From assembly GCA_963744575.1 (NCBI GenBank), contig CAVUUF010000025.1, forward strand, positions 186,001 to 250,000: a stretch of 64,000 nt of DNA. The letters are read 5' to 3'. The translations under genes were made by a program, and so were the position numbers. This document shows, one piece after another, positions 33,788 to 41,227 of this stretch (positions are counted from its first letter, which is position 1; every line of letters begins with the position of its first letter). The notes beneath the pieces are model-generated. The model had not been told where the DNA came from. It worked only from the letters and a program-made list of their open reading frames with translations, and ran no database searches. This DNA is from Palsa-504 sp963744575 (GTDB lineage Bacteria; Actinomycetota; Actinomycetes; Streptosporangiales; Streptosporangiaceae).

Positions 33788-34763
33788 CTCTGTTACCCCG
33801 GGGGGACGACCCCCCCAGACCCCCCCGCCTTTTCGCTTCCTTCCGGGGGGACCCATCCCCCCGGACCCCCCTTGGGGGGACCCATCCCCCCGGACCCCCT
33901 TGGGAGGGACCCATCCCCCCGGACCCCCCTTGGGAGGGACCCATCCCCCCGGACCCCCCTTGGGAGGGGCTGCCCGCCCCCCCTCGACCCCCCTGGGCCC
34001 CCCGGGGCCGGGGCTTGCTGGCCGAGATGACCAGCTGCGCGCCGAGCGACTCGTCGGACCTGGCCGCCAGTTCGGCGCGGACGAGCTTGTCCAGGCCGCC
34101 AGGGTCGCGCCGCAGCCAGTGCGTCACCACCGACTCGGAGAACACGGTCCGCGAGCGCATCCAGTTGACCCGCAAGCCGGCCCCGGTGAACAGCTCACGG
34201 GCCTGATCCGGGCCGAAGCACCTGGTGATCGTGCCGTCCGGCCAGGGGATCAGCACCACCTCGGCGTGCGGCAGGTCGACCAGGTGGGCCCAGTGATGCT
34301 GGTCGGCGAGCACGGCCATGCCGAGCACCAGGGAGTCGACGCAGGCGAGTACCCGGCCGGCCGGGCGCAGCACGCGGGCGATCTCGGCGATCATGGTCTC
34401 GGCGGCCAGGTGCACGGACAGCGCCCGGTCGTCGGCGATGACGCCGTCGGCGCAGCCGTCCGCCAGGAACATCAGCCGCGACGAGTCGGCGACCACCGGG
34501 ACGATCTTTCCCGTCGCCCCGTCAGCCGCCGCCACCGGCCACGGCGTGCGTCCCGCTGGGTCGACCACGCGTAGCACCGTGTGCCCGGCCTTGGCGGCCA
34601 GTTCGGCGGCGGGCGCGCGTGCTCCCGACACGTCGACCAGGAAGTGCCGTCCCGTCGGCAGCCACTCCGCCACCTGGGCGCGCGTCACCGCCTGGTGGAA
34701 CTGCCAGTAAACCGGAAGCTGATCCGTGTCCGGCGCGGTGATCGCGCTGGCCGCATGCTGCAC
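33651..34763 (-). CDS. SAM-dependent methyltransferase-like protein with repeat-derived C-terminal tail
   Basis: The first 250 or so residues look like a class I methyltransferase: F-L-V-D-V-S-G-A-R near 43, V-V-D-P-A-G-R near 66, a central A-D-G-V-I-A-D-D, then I-A-R-V-L-R-P-A-G-R-V-L-A-C-V (the post-IV strand and loop) near 130, ending around V-I-S-A-S-K-P. The glycine-rich SAM loop is poor (V-D-V-S-G-A-R-A-P). The frame then runs through the 30-bp repeats as G-G-S-G-G-M-G-P-S-Q units and into the antisense of the DksA-like gene, stopping at 33651. The repeat array probably replaced the original stop. The functional part probably ends near 34000. Confidence 0.7.
   Translation of the reverse strand: MQHAASAITAPDTDQLPVYWQFHQAVTRAQVAEWLPTGRHFLVDVSGARAPAAELAAKAGHTVLRVVDPAGRTPWPVAAADGATGKIVPVVADSSRLMFLADGCADGVIADDRALSVHLAAETMIAEIARVLRPAGRVLACVDSLVLGMAVLADQHHWAHLVDLPHAEVVLIPWPDGTITRCFGPDQARELFTGAGLRVNWMRSRTVFSESVVTHWLRRDPGGLDKLVRAELAARSDESLGAQLVISASKPRPRGAQGGRGGAGSPSQGGSGGMGPSQGGSGGMGPSQGGPGGWVPPRGVRGDGSPRKEAKRRGGLGGSSPRGNRANGAAWPTYPGSRRTGRRRAARRAGPRGSRGRSRRTARRCCRRCG
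33796..33990. repeat. Tandem G/C-rich repeat array (about 30-bp units)
   Basis: Units of about 30 bp (TTGGGAGGGACCCATCCCCC + CGGACCCCCC) repeat: a 28-bp version at 33872-33899, two identical 30-bp copies at 33900-33929 and 33930-33959, and partial copies on both sides. Each unit is internally palindromic (GGGACCCATCCC-like). The array starts with the GGGGGGACGACCCCCC core also found at 24355. It sits right after the TraR/DksA stop and inside the 3' part of the opposing methyltransferase frame, where each 30-bp unit adds ten residues (G-G-S-G-G-M-G-P-S-Q). Confidence 0.85.
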
Positions 34764-34869
34764 GGGTCCAGAACTCCTGACTCGGCGCCGCTGCGGACGC
34801 CTGGCCTCCTAATCCTTCCCCGGTCCGGCCGGCCTTATGCCGGCGAACGGCCCTCATTGGCCCGGTCGC

Positions 34870-34896
34870 GGAATGAGCGGGTGAGCCGCCGTGTTG
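34870..34896 (+). promoter_or_regulatory. SigR/SigH-type autoregulatory promoter upstream of sigR
   Basis: GGAAT at 34870-34874 is followed after exactly 18 bp by GTTG at 34893-34896. This is the known sigma-R consensus (GGAAT-N18-GTT), just upstream of a sigR gene, where the family has an oxidatively induced, self-activated promoter. The predicted start point falls at about 34900-34904, next to ATG 34905. Confidence 0.8.
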
Positions 34897-34904
34897 AACG
34901 CGGC

Positions 34905-35630
34905 ATGGCAGTCGCTGCGCCACCTCGTGGCATGCTGACGGATTCTGCTGGCACCGGCGCGGTATCCTCCCCCCCATACGGTCTGCATGCCCGCGGGCCG
35001 GCCCCGTACTACCCAGAGGGGGTGGGTCCCGTTCCGGAGACTCTCGAAGAGCGCGGTGAGCGCTTCGAGCAGGAGGTGCTGCCCTACCTGGATCAGCTGT
35101 ACTCCGCAGGGCTTCGGATGACCCGCAACCCGGCGGATGCGGAAGACCTGGTGCAGGAGACCTTCGCCAAGGCCTACGCGTCCTTCCATCAGTTCCAGCA
35201 GGGCACCAACCTGAAGGCGTGGCTGTTCCGGATCCTGACCAACACCTTCATCAACACCTACCGCAAGCGCCAGCGCGAGCCGCAGCGGTCGGGCGCGGAA
35301 GAGGTCGAGGACTGGCAGCTGGCCCGGGCGGCCTCGCATACCTCAGAGGGACTGAAGTCGGCCGAGGCGGCCGCGCTGGAGCGGCTGCCCGATTCCGACA
35401 TCAAGGAGGCGCTGCAGGCGCTGCCCGAGGAGTTCAGGATCGCGGTCTACCTGGCCGACGTGGAAGGCTTCGCGTACAAGGAGATCGCCGAGATCATGGA
35501 CACGCCCATCGGCACCGTCATGTCGCGCCTGCACCGCGGCCGCCGCCAGCTACGGGAGCTGCTGCAGGATTACGCGGCGGAGCGCGGCCTGGCGCGGACC
35601 GCCTCAGACGGCGCGGAGGAAGGGCGATGA
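34905..35630 (+). CDS. sigR: RNA polymerase sigma factor SigR (SigH family)
   Basis: ECF sigma factor of the thiol-oxidative stress response. The core matches SigR/SigH closely: L-D-Q-L-Y-S-A-G-L-R-M-T-R-N-P-A-D-A-E-D-L-V-Q-E-T (in part), N-L-K-A-W-L-F-R-I-L-T-N-T-F-I-N, and region 4 with I-A-E-I-M-D-T-P-I-G-T-V-M-S-R-L-H-R-G-R. Two starts are likely. ATG 34905 lies a few bases after the sigma-R promoter and gives 241 residues with a Pro/Gly-rich extension. GTG 35022, after a G-rich ribosome site, gives the usual 202-residue form (V-G-P-V-P-E-T-L-E-E-R). Streptomyces coelicolor makes both forms. The stop overlaps rsrA by ATGA. Confidence 0.94.
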   Translation: MAVAAPPRGMLTDSAGTGAVSSPPYGLHARGPAPYYPEGVGPVPETLEERGERFEQEVLPYLDQLYSAGLRMTRNPADAEDLVQETFAKAYASFHQFQQGTNLKAWLFRILTNTFINTYRKRQREPQRSGAEEVEDWQLARAASHTSEGLKSAEAAALERLPDSDIKEALQALPEEFRIAVYLADVEGFAYKEIAEIMDTPIGTVMSRLHRGRRQLRELLQDYAAERGLARTASDGAEEGR

Positions 35631-35899
35631 GCTGCGGAAACCCCCACGAGACCCCGTGTACCGAGGTGCTGGACCGGGTCTACGGCTACCTCGACGGCGA
35701 GCTGGACGACCTGGACTGCGCCAAGATCCGCCAGCACCTGGACGAATGCGGCCCCTGCCTGCGTGAGTACGGCCTGGATAAGGCGGTCAAGCAACTGGTG
35801 CAGCGGCACTGCGGCTGCGACCCGGCGCCGGCCGACCTGCGCGCCAAGATTCTCGTCCGCATCAGGGAAGTCCGCGCGACTATCGAGTTCGCCGAGTAA
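35627..35899 (+). CDS. rsrA: Mycothiol-system zinc anti-sigma factor RsrA
   Basis: A 90-residue redox-sensing anti-sigma factor that binds SigR when reduced and releases it on disulfide formation. The zinc/thiol residues are in the same register as in S. coelicolor RsrA: C3, H7, C11, H37, C41 and C44 (H-L-D-E-C-G-P-C), with two more cysteines at 62 and 64. C11 and C44 are the expected trigger disulfide pair. ATG at 35627 overlaps the sigR stop (ATGA), giving coupled, matched synthesis. Degradation of the released protein and the upstream sigma-R promoter would complete the feedback loop. Confidence 0.94.
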   Translation: MSCGNPHETPCTEVLDRVYGYLDGELDDLDCAKIRQHLDECGPCLREYGLDKAVKQLVQRHCGCDPAPADLRAKILVRIREVRATIEFAE

Positions 35900-36141
35900 C
35901 GCCTTCCCGGGTAACGGTTTCGCGGAGTAACGGCACGGGCCGCGGCGTTCTGATTCGCCCGGGCCGCGGCAAATTGCGCTACAAGTGTCATCCTTGATTG
36001 CTCATCGTGACGGTTATGCTCACGGTTTGTTTACGATGAGATTTGGGCCTGCGCGGATGTCAGCGATCGCGTTATCCTGTGGCTGAACGATTACAACACG
36101 ATGCGGCAAACGCAATTTTCGCCCCAGGGGAGGTTCGCCTC
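35900..36141. other. Intergenic region between rsrA and the HD-GYP gene
   Basis: The gap holds a duplicated CGGGCCGCGGC (about 35937-35970) that may fold as a terminator for sigR-rsrA. Further on is an AT-richer stretch with CTCATCGT ... ACGATGAG (about 36000-36040), an 8-bp inverted repeat with about 24 bp between arms that could be an operator for the downstream gene. No protein gene is supported before 36142. Confidence 0.4.
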
Positions 36142-36234
36142 ATGCGTACAGGCGGTGATGTCAAAGCTGGCCAGCACGCGCACCTCGGCGGCGTTCCCGG
36201 CGGGCCGCGCGCCCGCGGCGTGGCCTGGGGCTGA
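36142..36234 (+). CDS. Small ORF (30 residues) upstream of the HD-GYP gene
   Basis: ATG 36142 has a near-perfect Shine-Dalgarno (GGGGAGG, 8 nt upstream) and a 30-codon frame (M-R-T-G-G-D-V-K-A-G-Q-H-A-H-L-G-G ... G-V-A-W-G) ending at TGA 36232-36234, 52 bp before the HD-GYP start. The strong ribosome site is better than that of most genes in the window. It has no family I recognise and could be a leader peptide or a small secreted or regulatory peptide. Coding status rests on the ribosome site alone. Confidence 0.4.
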   Translation: MRTGGDVKAGQHAHLGGVPGGPRARGVAWG

Positions 36235-36286
36235 CGTTCCCGATCCAGGTTCGCGGCGTACGTACTCCTGACTGCGAGGGGGAAGT

Positions 36287-37711
36287 TTGGGCAAGCTCTC
36301 GCGGGCCGCGCTGGTCTACATCGGTGCGGTGGTGGCCACCGCCGTAGTCTTGGTGGCCATGGGGCCGTTCACCGGCCTGAGCTGGCAATACGTCGTTTTT
36401 CTCGGAATCCTGGTTATTGTCTCGGAATCCAGGGCCACGCAACTGCGCGAGGGGCAGCTAACGTGGTCCTCGAGTTCGGCCGCGATGCTGGCCTCGGTTG
36501 TCCTGGTCGGCCCGGCTGGCGCCGCCATTGTCGGGGCCTGTACCGCATTGGGCCTTCGCCGCGGCCCGTCCGTCCTGCAGCGCCTTTTCAATACCGCGAT
36601 GTACGCACTCAGCGCGTACCTAGCGGGCCGTGCTTTTATAGCGCTCGGCGGTCATGTCGGGCTGCCCGATGAAAAGTCTTTTCCCGATATCATCGCGCCG
36701 TTCACGGGTGCCGCCCTGGTCCTTGTCGCGGCCAATCACGGGTTGCTCAGCGGCGTGCTCTGGCTGACCAGAAACCCCGACCGCGGGCCCGCCGGAGCCC
36801 CCGGCGGCCAGGGCATCGGGCTGAGCGTGCGGCTGCTGCTCTCCGACCTCGGCTACGCCGCCTACGGGCTGCTGATCGCCGCTCTGTGGAGCGTGGTCGG
36901 CTTCTTCGCGCCGCTGCTCGTGCTGATCCCGCTGTTCGTCGCCCGCTGGGCGGTGACGCAGTTCGCCGAGCAGGAGAAGGCCTACGAGGCCACGATGGGC
37001 GCGCTGTGCCAGGCGGTCGAGACCAAGGACTTCTACACTCGCGGCCACAGCGACCGGGTGTCGCGCGGTTCGGTCATGATCGCGCGCGAGATCGGCATGC
37101 GGACCGAGCGCGTCGAGGCGATCAGGTACGCGGGGATGCTGCACGACGTCGGCAAGCTGGGCGTGCCGACCAAGGTCCTGCAGAAGACCGGCAAGCTGAC
37201 CCAGGAGGAGTACGAGGCCATCCAGTTGCACCCGATGCGCGGCCTGGACATCGTCCGGGAGATCGGGTTCCTGGACGAGGCGCTGGCCGGGATCATGCAC
37301 CATCACGAGCGGATCGACGGCCGGGGCTACCCGATGGGCCTGGCCGGGCACGAGATCCCCGAGTTCGCCCGGGTGCTGGCCGTCGCCGACGCCTTCGACT
37401 CGATGACCTCGACCCGGTCCTACCGCGGCGCGCGCCCGGTCCACGAGGCCATCGAGGAGCTGAGGAAATGGTCGGGCACCCAGTTCGACCCGGCCTTCGT
37501 GGACGCGTTCGTGGCCGCGCTCAACCGCGAGGGCTGGCTGCGGCCGATCGCGCGGCATGCGGGGGATCCGGGGTGGGCTCGGGGGAGCGAGCAGAGCCCC
37601 CCAGCCGCGCGATACTACGGCAGCGGGCTTGCGGGGTCGTCCCCCCGGGAAATGACGGCACAGGATCACGACGATCCGGGCGCCCCCCTCCGGGTGACCG
37701 AGAGCCGCTAG
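36287..37711 (+). CDS. Membrane-bound HD-GYP domain phosphohydrolase
   Basis: A 474-residue protein. Residues 1-225 hold about six membrane segments (A-A-L-V-Y-I-G-A-V-V-A-T-A-V-V-L-V-A first). A coiled region (E-Q-E-K-A-Y-E-A-T-M-G-A-L) leads to the HD-GYP domain: K-D-F-Y-T-R-G-H-S-D-R-V near 245, M-L-H-D-V-G-K-L-G-V-P near 283, H-P-x-R-G near 308, H-H-H-E-R-I-D-G-R-G-Y-P near 337 and D-A-F-D-S-M-T near 363. The metal ligands and the GYP signature are intact, so cyclic-di-GMP phosphodiesterase activity is possible, although many actinobacterial members are untested. Start is TTG 36287 after GAGGGGGAAG. The C-terminal 40 residues come from a G/C-repeat stretch. Confidence 0.88.
   Translation: MGKLSRAALVYIGAVVATAVVLVAMGPFTGLSWQYVVFLGILVIVSESRATQLREGQLTWSSSSAAMLASVVLVGPAGAAIVGACTALGLRRGPSVLQRLFNTAMYALSAYLAGRAFIALGGHVGLPDEKSFPDIIAPFTGAALVLVAANHGLLSGVLWLTRNPDRGPAGAPGGQGIGLSVRLLLSDLGYAAYGLLIAALWSVVGFFAPLLVLIPLFVARWAVTQFAEQEKAYEATMGALCQAVETKDFYTRGHSDRVSRGSVMIAREIGMRTERVEAIRYAGMLHDVGKLGVPTKVLQKTGKLTQEEYEAIQLHPMRGLDIVREIGFLDEALAGIMHHHERIDGRGYPMGLAGHEIPEFARVLAVADAFDSMTSTRSYRGARPVHEAIEELRKWSGTQFDPAFVDAFVAALNREGWLRPIARHAGDPGWARGSEQSPPAARYYGSGLAGSSPREMTAQDHDDPGAPLRVTESR
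37560..37645. repeat. G/C-tract repeat within the 3' end of the HD-GYP gene
   Basis: The stretch carries G-runs and C-runs (GGGGATCCGGGGTGGGCTCG, then CCCCCC) and GGGGTCGTCCCCCCGGG at about 37634-37650, the complement of the GGGGGGACGACCCCCC core at 24355 and 33800. It falls after the conserved end of the HD-GYP domain and has been read into the C-terminal tail, as in the methyltransferase and MoxR genes. Confidence 0.5.
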
Positions 37712-37721
37712 TGACCCCATC

Positions 37722-39050
37722 ATGAGCGAGAGACGGCACGAGCCCCGCCGGTACCCCTGGCGGGTCAGGGACTCCGGCCAGCTGCTGCTCGTGGTGGCCG
37801 CCGGGGTGTGGCTGGTGGCCGCGGTGGCGCAGACCGCGGCGGAAGGGCTCAAGGATCCCCGGATCGCGGTCGCGTTCGGCGCGCTGATCGCGTTCGGTGA
37901 GGTGCTCCGGCTCAACCTGCCGGGCGACCGCGAGGCCGCCCCGATCGGGTTCGCCGGGGCGCTCGCCTACGCCCTGCTCATCTCGGTCGGCACCCACGTC
38001 GTGCACACCAGCGCCGAGCAGGTGGTGACCGTCGCCGCCATCGGCATGATCGTCGGCGCGCTGCCGCACCTGGCCGTCGGCCGGCCCGCCCGGGTCAGCG
38101 GCATGGCCACGCGGCTGCTCTGCGTCGCCTGCGTCGCCTGCGTCTTCCGCCCGCTGGCTGGCAACACCGCCGTGGACCGGCACTGGGGCCTGGCCTTCTC
38201 GCTGATGACCTCGCTGACCGTGCTCGCCCTGCTGCTCGAGGCGGTGCTCATCGCCCTGCTTCGGGTCGACGAGCAGCGGGCCAGGTTCCGGGTGGCGCTG
38301 GTGGACGAGATGCGCGTCCAGCTGCCGCTGGGCGCGGCGGTGGGCGCCTCGGCGCTGCTCATCGCGTTCGCTGCGGAGGTGATGGGGCTGGCCGCGCTGG
38401 CCACCTTCACCGCGCCGCTGCTGGTCACCCAGGTCGCGTTGCGCCGGTACGCCGGCATCAAGGCCACCTACCTGCAGACCGTCCGCGCCCTGGCTAAGGT
38501 GACCGAGATCGGCGGGTACGTCGAGCCAGGTCATTCCGAACGGGTCAGCCGGCTCGCGGTCGCCGTCGGCCGGGAGCTTGGCATCCATGAGCCGCAGCTG
38601 CTCGAGCTCGAGTACGCCGCGCTCATGCACGACATCGGCCAGCTGTCGCTGCCCGAGCCGATCCCCGGCGGTGCCACCGTCCTGGTTTCCCGGCCGGACC
38701 AGCGGCGCATCGCCGAGCTCGGCGCCGACGTGATCCAGCAGGCACAGGTGCTCGGTTCGGTGGCCGAAATCGTCCGCAGGCAGAACGAGCCGTACCGGGA
38801 CGCCGACGCAGTGCCAGCCAGCTTCGGGCCCAACGGTCACGCCGGTCACACCGTCCCGCTCGCGCCGCCGCTGAGCAGCCGCATCATCAAGGCGGCCAAT
38901 GCCTTCGACGACCTGGTGGGCAGCTCGCTGGACCCCGGCCGGGCCGCGGCGGCGGTGCAGCGGCTGCGGCTGGAGGTGGCCAGCGAATACGACCCGGCCG
39001 CCGTCGAGGCCCTCAGCCGCGTGGTCACCCGCCGCTCCGTCTTGCTCTAG
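37722..39050 (+). CDS. Second membrane protein with an HD domain lacking the GYP motif
   Basis: A 442-residue protein laid out like its upstream neighbour: about six to seven membrane spans (residues 20-240) then a cytoplasmic HD domain. The HD part shows V-E-P-G-H-S-E-R-V-S-R-L-A near 270, L-M-H-D-I-G-Q-L-S-L-P near 301 and A-A-N-A-F-D-D-L near 390. The region where a true HD-GYP has H-H-E-x-x-D-G-x-G-Y-P reads R-R-Q-N-E-P-Y-R-D-A-D-A-V-P, so the GYP metal site is degenerate. It starts 10 bp after the first HD gene, so they form an operon; one partner may be catalytic and the other regulatory. Confidence 0.85.
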   Translation: MSERRHEPRRYPWRVRDSGQLLLVVAAGVWLVAAVAQTAAEGLKDPRIAVAFGALIAFGEVLRLNLPGDREAAPIGFAGALAYALLISVGTHVVHTSAEQVVTVAAIGMIVGALPHLAVGRPARVSGMATRLLCVACVACVFRPLAGNTAVDRHWGLAFSLMTSLTVLALLLEAVLIALLRVDEQRARFRVALVDEMRVQLPLGAAVGASALLIAFAAEVMGLAALATFTAPLLVTQVALRRYAGIKATYLQTVRALAKVTEIGGYVEPGHSERVSRLAVAVGRELGIHEPQLLELEYAALMHDIGQLSLPEPIPGGATVLVSRPDQRRIAELGADVIQQAQVLGSVAEIVRRQNEPYRDADAVPASFGPNGHAGHTVPLAPPLSSRIIKAANAFDDLVGSSLDPGRAAAAVQRLRLEVASEYDPAAVEALSRVVTRRSVLL

Positions 39051-39234
39051 CCGTCCCGGGACGGTGCTCGCCTCTTCTACGGTACGTACCAGCCGTCCCG
39101 TTACCAGTTTTCCGCACCCTGCGCATCACGTCTCGCGCGGCGGAGCCCGGCCCTAGCAGCGTCGATCCGCCGCGGGGGATTACGATACATCCCTGGTGAG
39201 CAAGCTGCGTCCGGTCTGACAGAAGGAGCCATCG

Positions 39235-39447
39235 GTGGCTGAGGTCCGCGCGGAGATGGTCGCGCATGTGTGGAAGGTGGTCGCGGCGGAGGGCGATCAC
39301 GTCGCCGACGGCGACACCCTGGTGATCCTCGAGTCGATGAAGATGGAGATCCCGGTTCTGGCCGAGGGCGCGGGCGTGGTCACCACGATGCACGTGACCG
39401 AGGGCGACGTGGTCCACGAAGGCGACCTGATCGCCACTATCGGCTGA
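39235..39447 (+). CDS. Biotin/lipoyl-attachment carrier protein (TB7.3-like)
   Basis: A 70-residue single-domain biotinyl carrier: I-L-E-S-M-K-M-E-I-P-V near residues 31-41 holds the biotinylation motif (K in M-K-M), with G-D-V-V-H-E-G-D-L-I near the end. It resembles TB7.3 (Rv3221c) of M. tuberculosis, which also lies beside sigH-rshA and pdtaS, so the assignment is supported by gene order. The partner carboxylase is not encoded nearby. GTG 39235 follows AGAAGGAG about 8 nt upstream. It may be transcribed alone. Confidence 0.92.
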   Translation: MAEVRAEMVAHVWKVVAAEGDHVADGDTLVILESMKMEIPVLAEGAGVVTTMHVTEGDVVHEGDLIATIG

Positions 39448-39454
39448 TCCGCGG

Positions 39455-41120
39455 TCACACGCCGGTGGTCGAGCGCGGGTACGCGATCTCGGGGTCGGTG
39501 ACGACGTTGACCAGGTACGGTGCCTCGGCGGCGAAGGCGCGGCGCAGGGCCGGGGCGATGTCCGCAGGCGCGCTGACGAGTTCCCCGGCGCCGCCGAGGG
39601 CGCGGACCACCTCGTCATAGCGGCAGGCCGGCTGCAGGTCGGCGGCCACCTCGTAGCCGTACAGGGACCGCATCGGGTGCCGCTCCAGGCCCCAGCCGGA
39701 GTTGTTGCCGCAGACGATTACCACCGGCAGCCCGTGCCGGACCAGCGTGTCCGCATCCATCAGCGAGAAGCCGGCCGCGCCGTCGCCGAGCAGCAGGACG
39801 ACCTGCGCGCTCGGGCGGGCGAGCCGGGCCGCCATCGCGTAGCCGAGCCCGGTGCCCAGGCAGCCGAACGGCCCCGGGTCCAGCCACCCGCCGGGCCGTT
39901 CGGGCTCGACGTATTTGCCCGCGAAGGAGACGAAATCGCCGCCGTCCCCGATGACCACCGCGTCGTCGTCCAGGATCTTGAGCAGTTCGCCGTAGACGCG
40001 GGCCGGATGCACCGGGTCGGCGTCGCTGGCCAGCAGCGGGCCGTCGAGTGCCAGCGCGCCGCGGACCGCCTCGGCCAGCGACGGCACCCAGTCCGGGCCG
40101 GCCCCGGAGGGGAACGCGGCCAGCGCGGTGAAGAACTCAGCCAGGTCGCCGGCCGCCGACGCGGCCAGCGGGACGTGCGTCGCGAGCCCGGCGGCCGCGT
40201 CGGCCACGTGCACCACCCGGGCCGGCGCGTCCTTCGGCCCGAACGATCCGTAGCCAAGCCGGAAGTCGAGCGGCGTCCCGGCCACGATGACCAGGTCGGC
40301 CTCGCGCAGCGCCACCGACCTGGCCCGGGTCACCAGCAGTTCGTGACCGCGGGGCAGCACGCCGCGGGCCTGCCCGTTGGCGATCACCGGCAGGCGCAGT
40401 TCCTCCGCCGCCCGCCGGGCCGCGTCCTCGGCGCCGCCCAGCCACACGTCCGATCCCAGCACGAGCACCGGCCGCCGGGCCACCCGCAGCAGCCCGCCGA
40501 TCCGGTCGACGTCCGCGGCGCCGGGGGCAACCCCGCCTCCCAGCGCTCCGCCCCCGGGCCCGTCCCCGCCCGCCGGCCCCGCCCGCCGGCAGGTCCGCCT
40601 CGGCCTGGCCGTAGAGCGCCTCGAGCGAGATGTCCAGGAACACCGGCCCGCGGTGCGGGCTCATCGCCAGCCGGAAGGCCTCGTCCACCGACGCGGCCAC
40701 CCGGGCCGTGTCGTGCTCGGTCCCGGCCCGCTTGGTCACCGGAGCGAGCAGCGGCGGATGGTCCATCTCCTGCAGGCTGCCCGCGCCCCAGCGGTAGTCG
40801 GGGGCGCGCCCGGCCAGCACCACCACCGGCGCGCCGTTGAACCAGGCGGTTGTCACCGCGCTGACCGAGTTGGTCACGCCCGGGCCGGCGGTGACCACAG
40901 CCAGCCCGGGGACCCGGGTCAGCCGCGCGGTCGCCTCGGCGGCGAAGACGGCGGTCTGCTCGTGCCGCACGTCCACCAACCGCAGCGGCGGGTCGCTCTT
41001 CACCGCCGCGTCGTAGAGCGGGAACACATGACCGCCGGAGAGGGTGAACAGGACCGACACGCCATGCTGCCGTGCCGCCGCCAGCGCGTGCACGCCGCCG
41101 TGACCAGATAGCCGCACCAT
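39455..41120 (-). pseudogene. Acetolactate-synthase-like TPP enzyme split by a frameshift
   Basis: Two frames together make a full TPP-dependent enzyme of about 550 residues. From ATG 41118-41120: F-T-L-S-G-G-H-V-F-P-L-Y-D near 28, D-V-R-H-E-Q-T-A-V-F-A-A-E-A (catalytic glutamate) near 48, G-P-G-V-T-N-S near 79. That frame loses homology after Q-A-E-A-D-L-P near 40590. A second frame carries V-L-V-L-G-S-D-V-W-L-G onwards, with G-D-G-G-D-F-V-S-F-A, the TPP-binding G-D-G-A-A-G-F-S-L ... N-N, and a normal end at 39455. The switch lies in G/C homopolymers at about 40500-40590. It may be pseudogenised or a sequence error. Confidence 0.82.
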
Positions 41121-41227
41121 GAGGGCGACGTTACCAGCCGGTAGCCGCGGCTGGCAGCGGGCCAGGTTCGCTTGACCTGCGGCGGCCCGGCTAGTTACCC
41201 TCGATTTCGTATTTGGAGGGTGGCCGG

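Noticed and set aside
33842..33990. CRISPR-like array
   Set aside because: The units are contiguous without unique spacers, are G/C-tract palindromes, and no cas genes are present.
36095..36185. Possible GEMM-type cyclic-di-GMP riboswitch before the HD-GYP gene
   Set aside because: GGCAAAC and TCAAAGCTGGCC resemble parts of the aptamer, but spacing and the conserved core do not fit, and a small ORF with a strong ribosome site covers the region.
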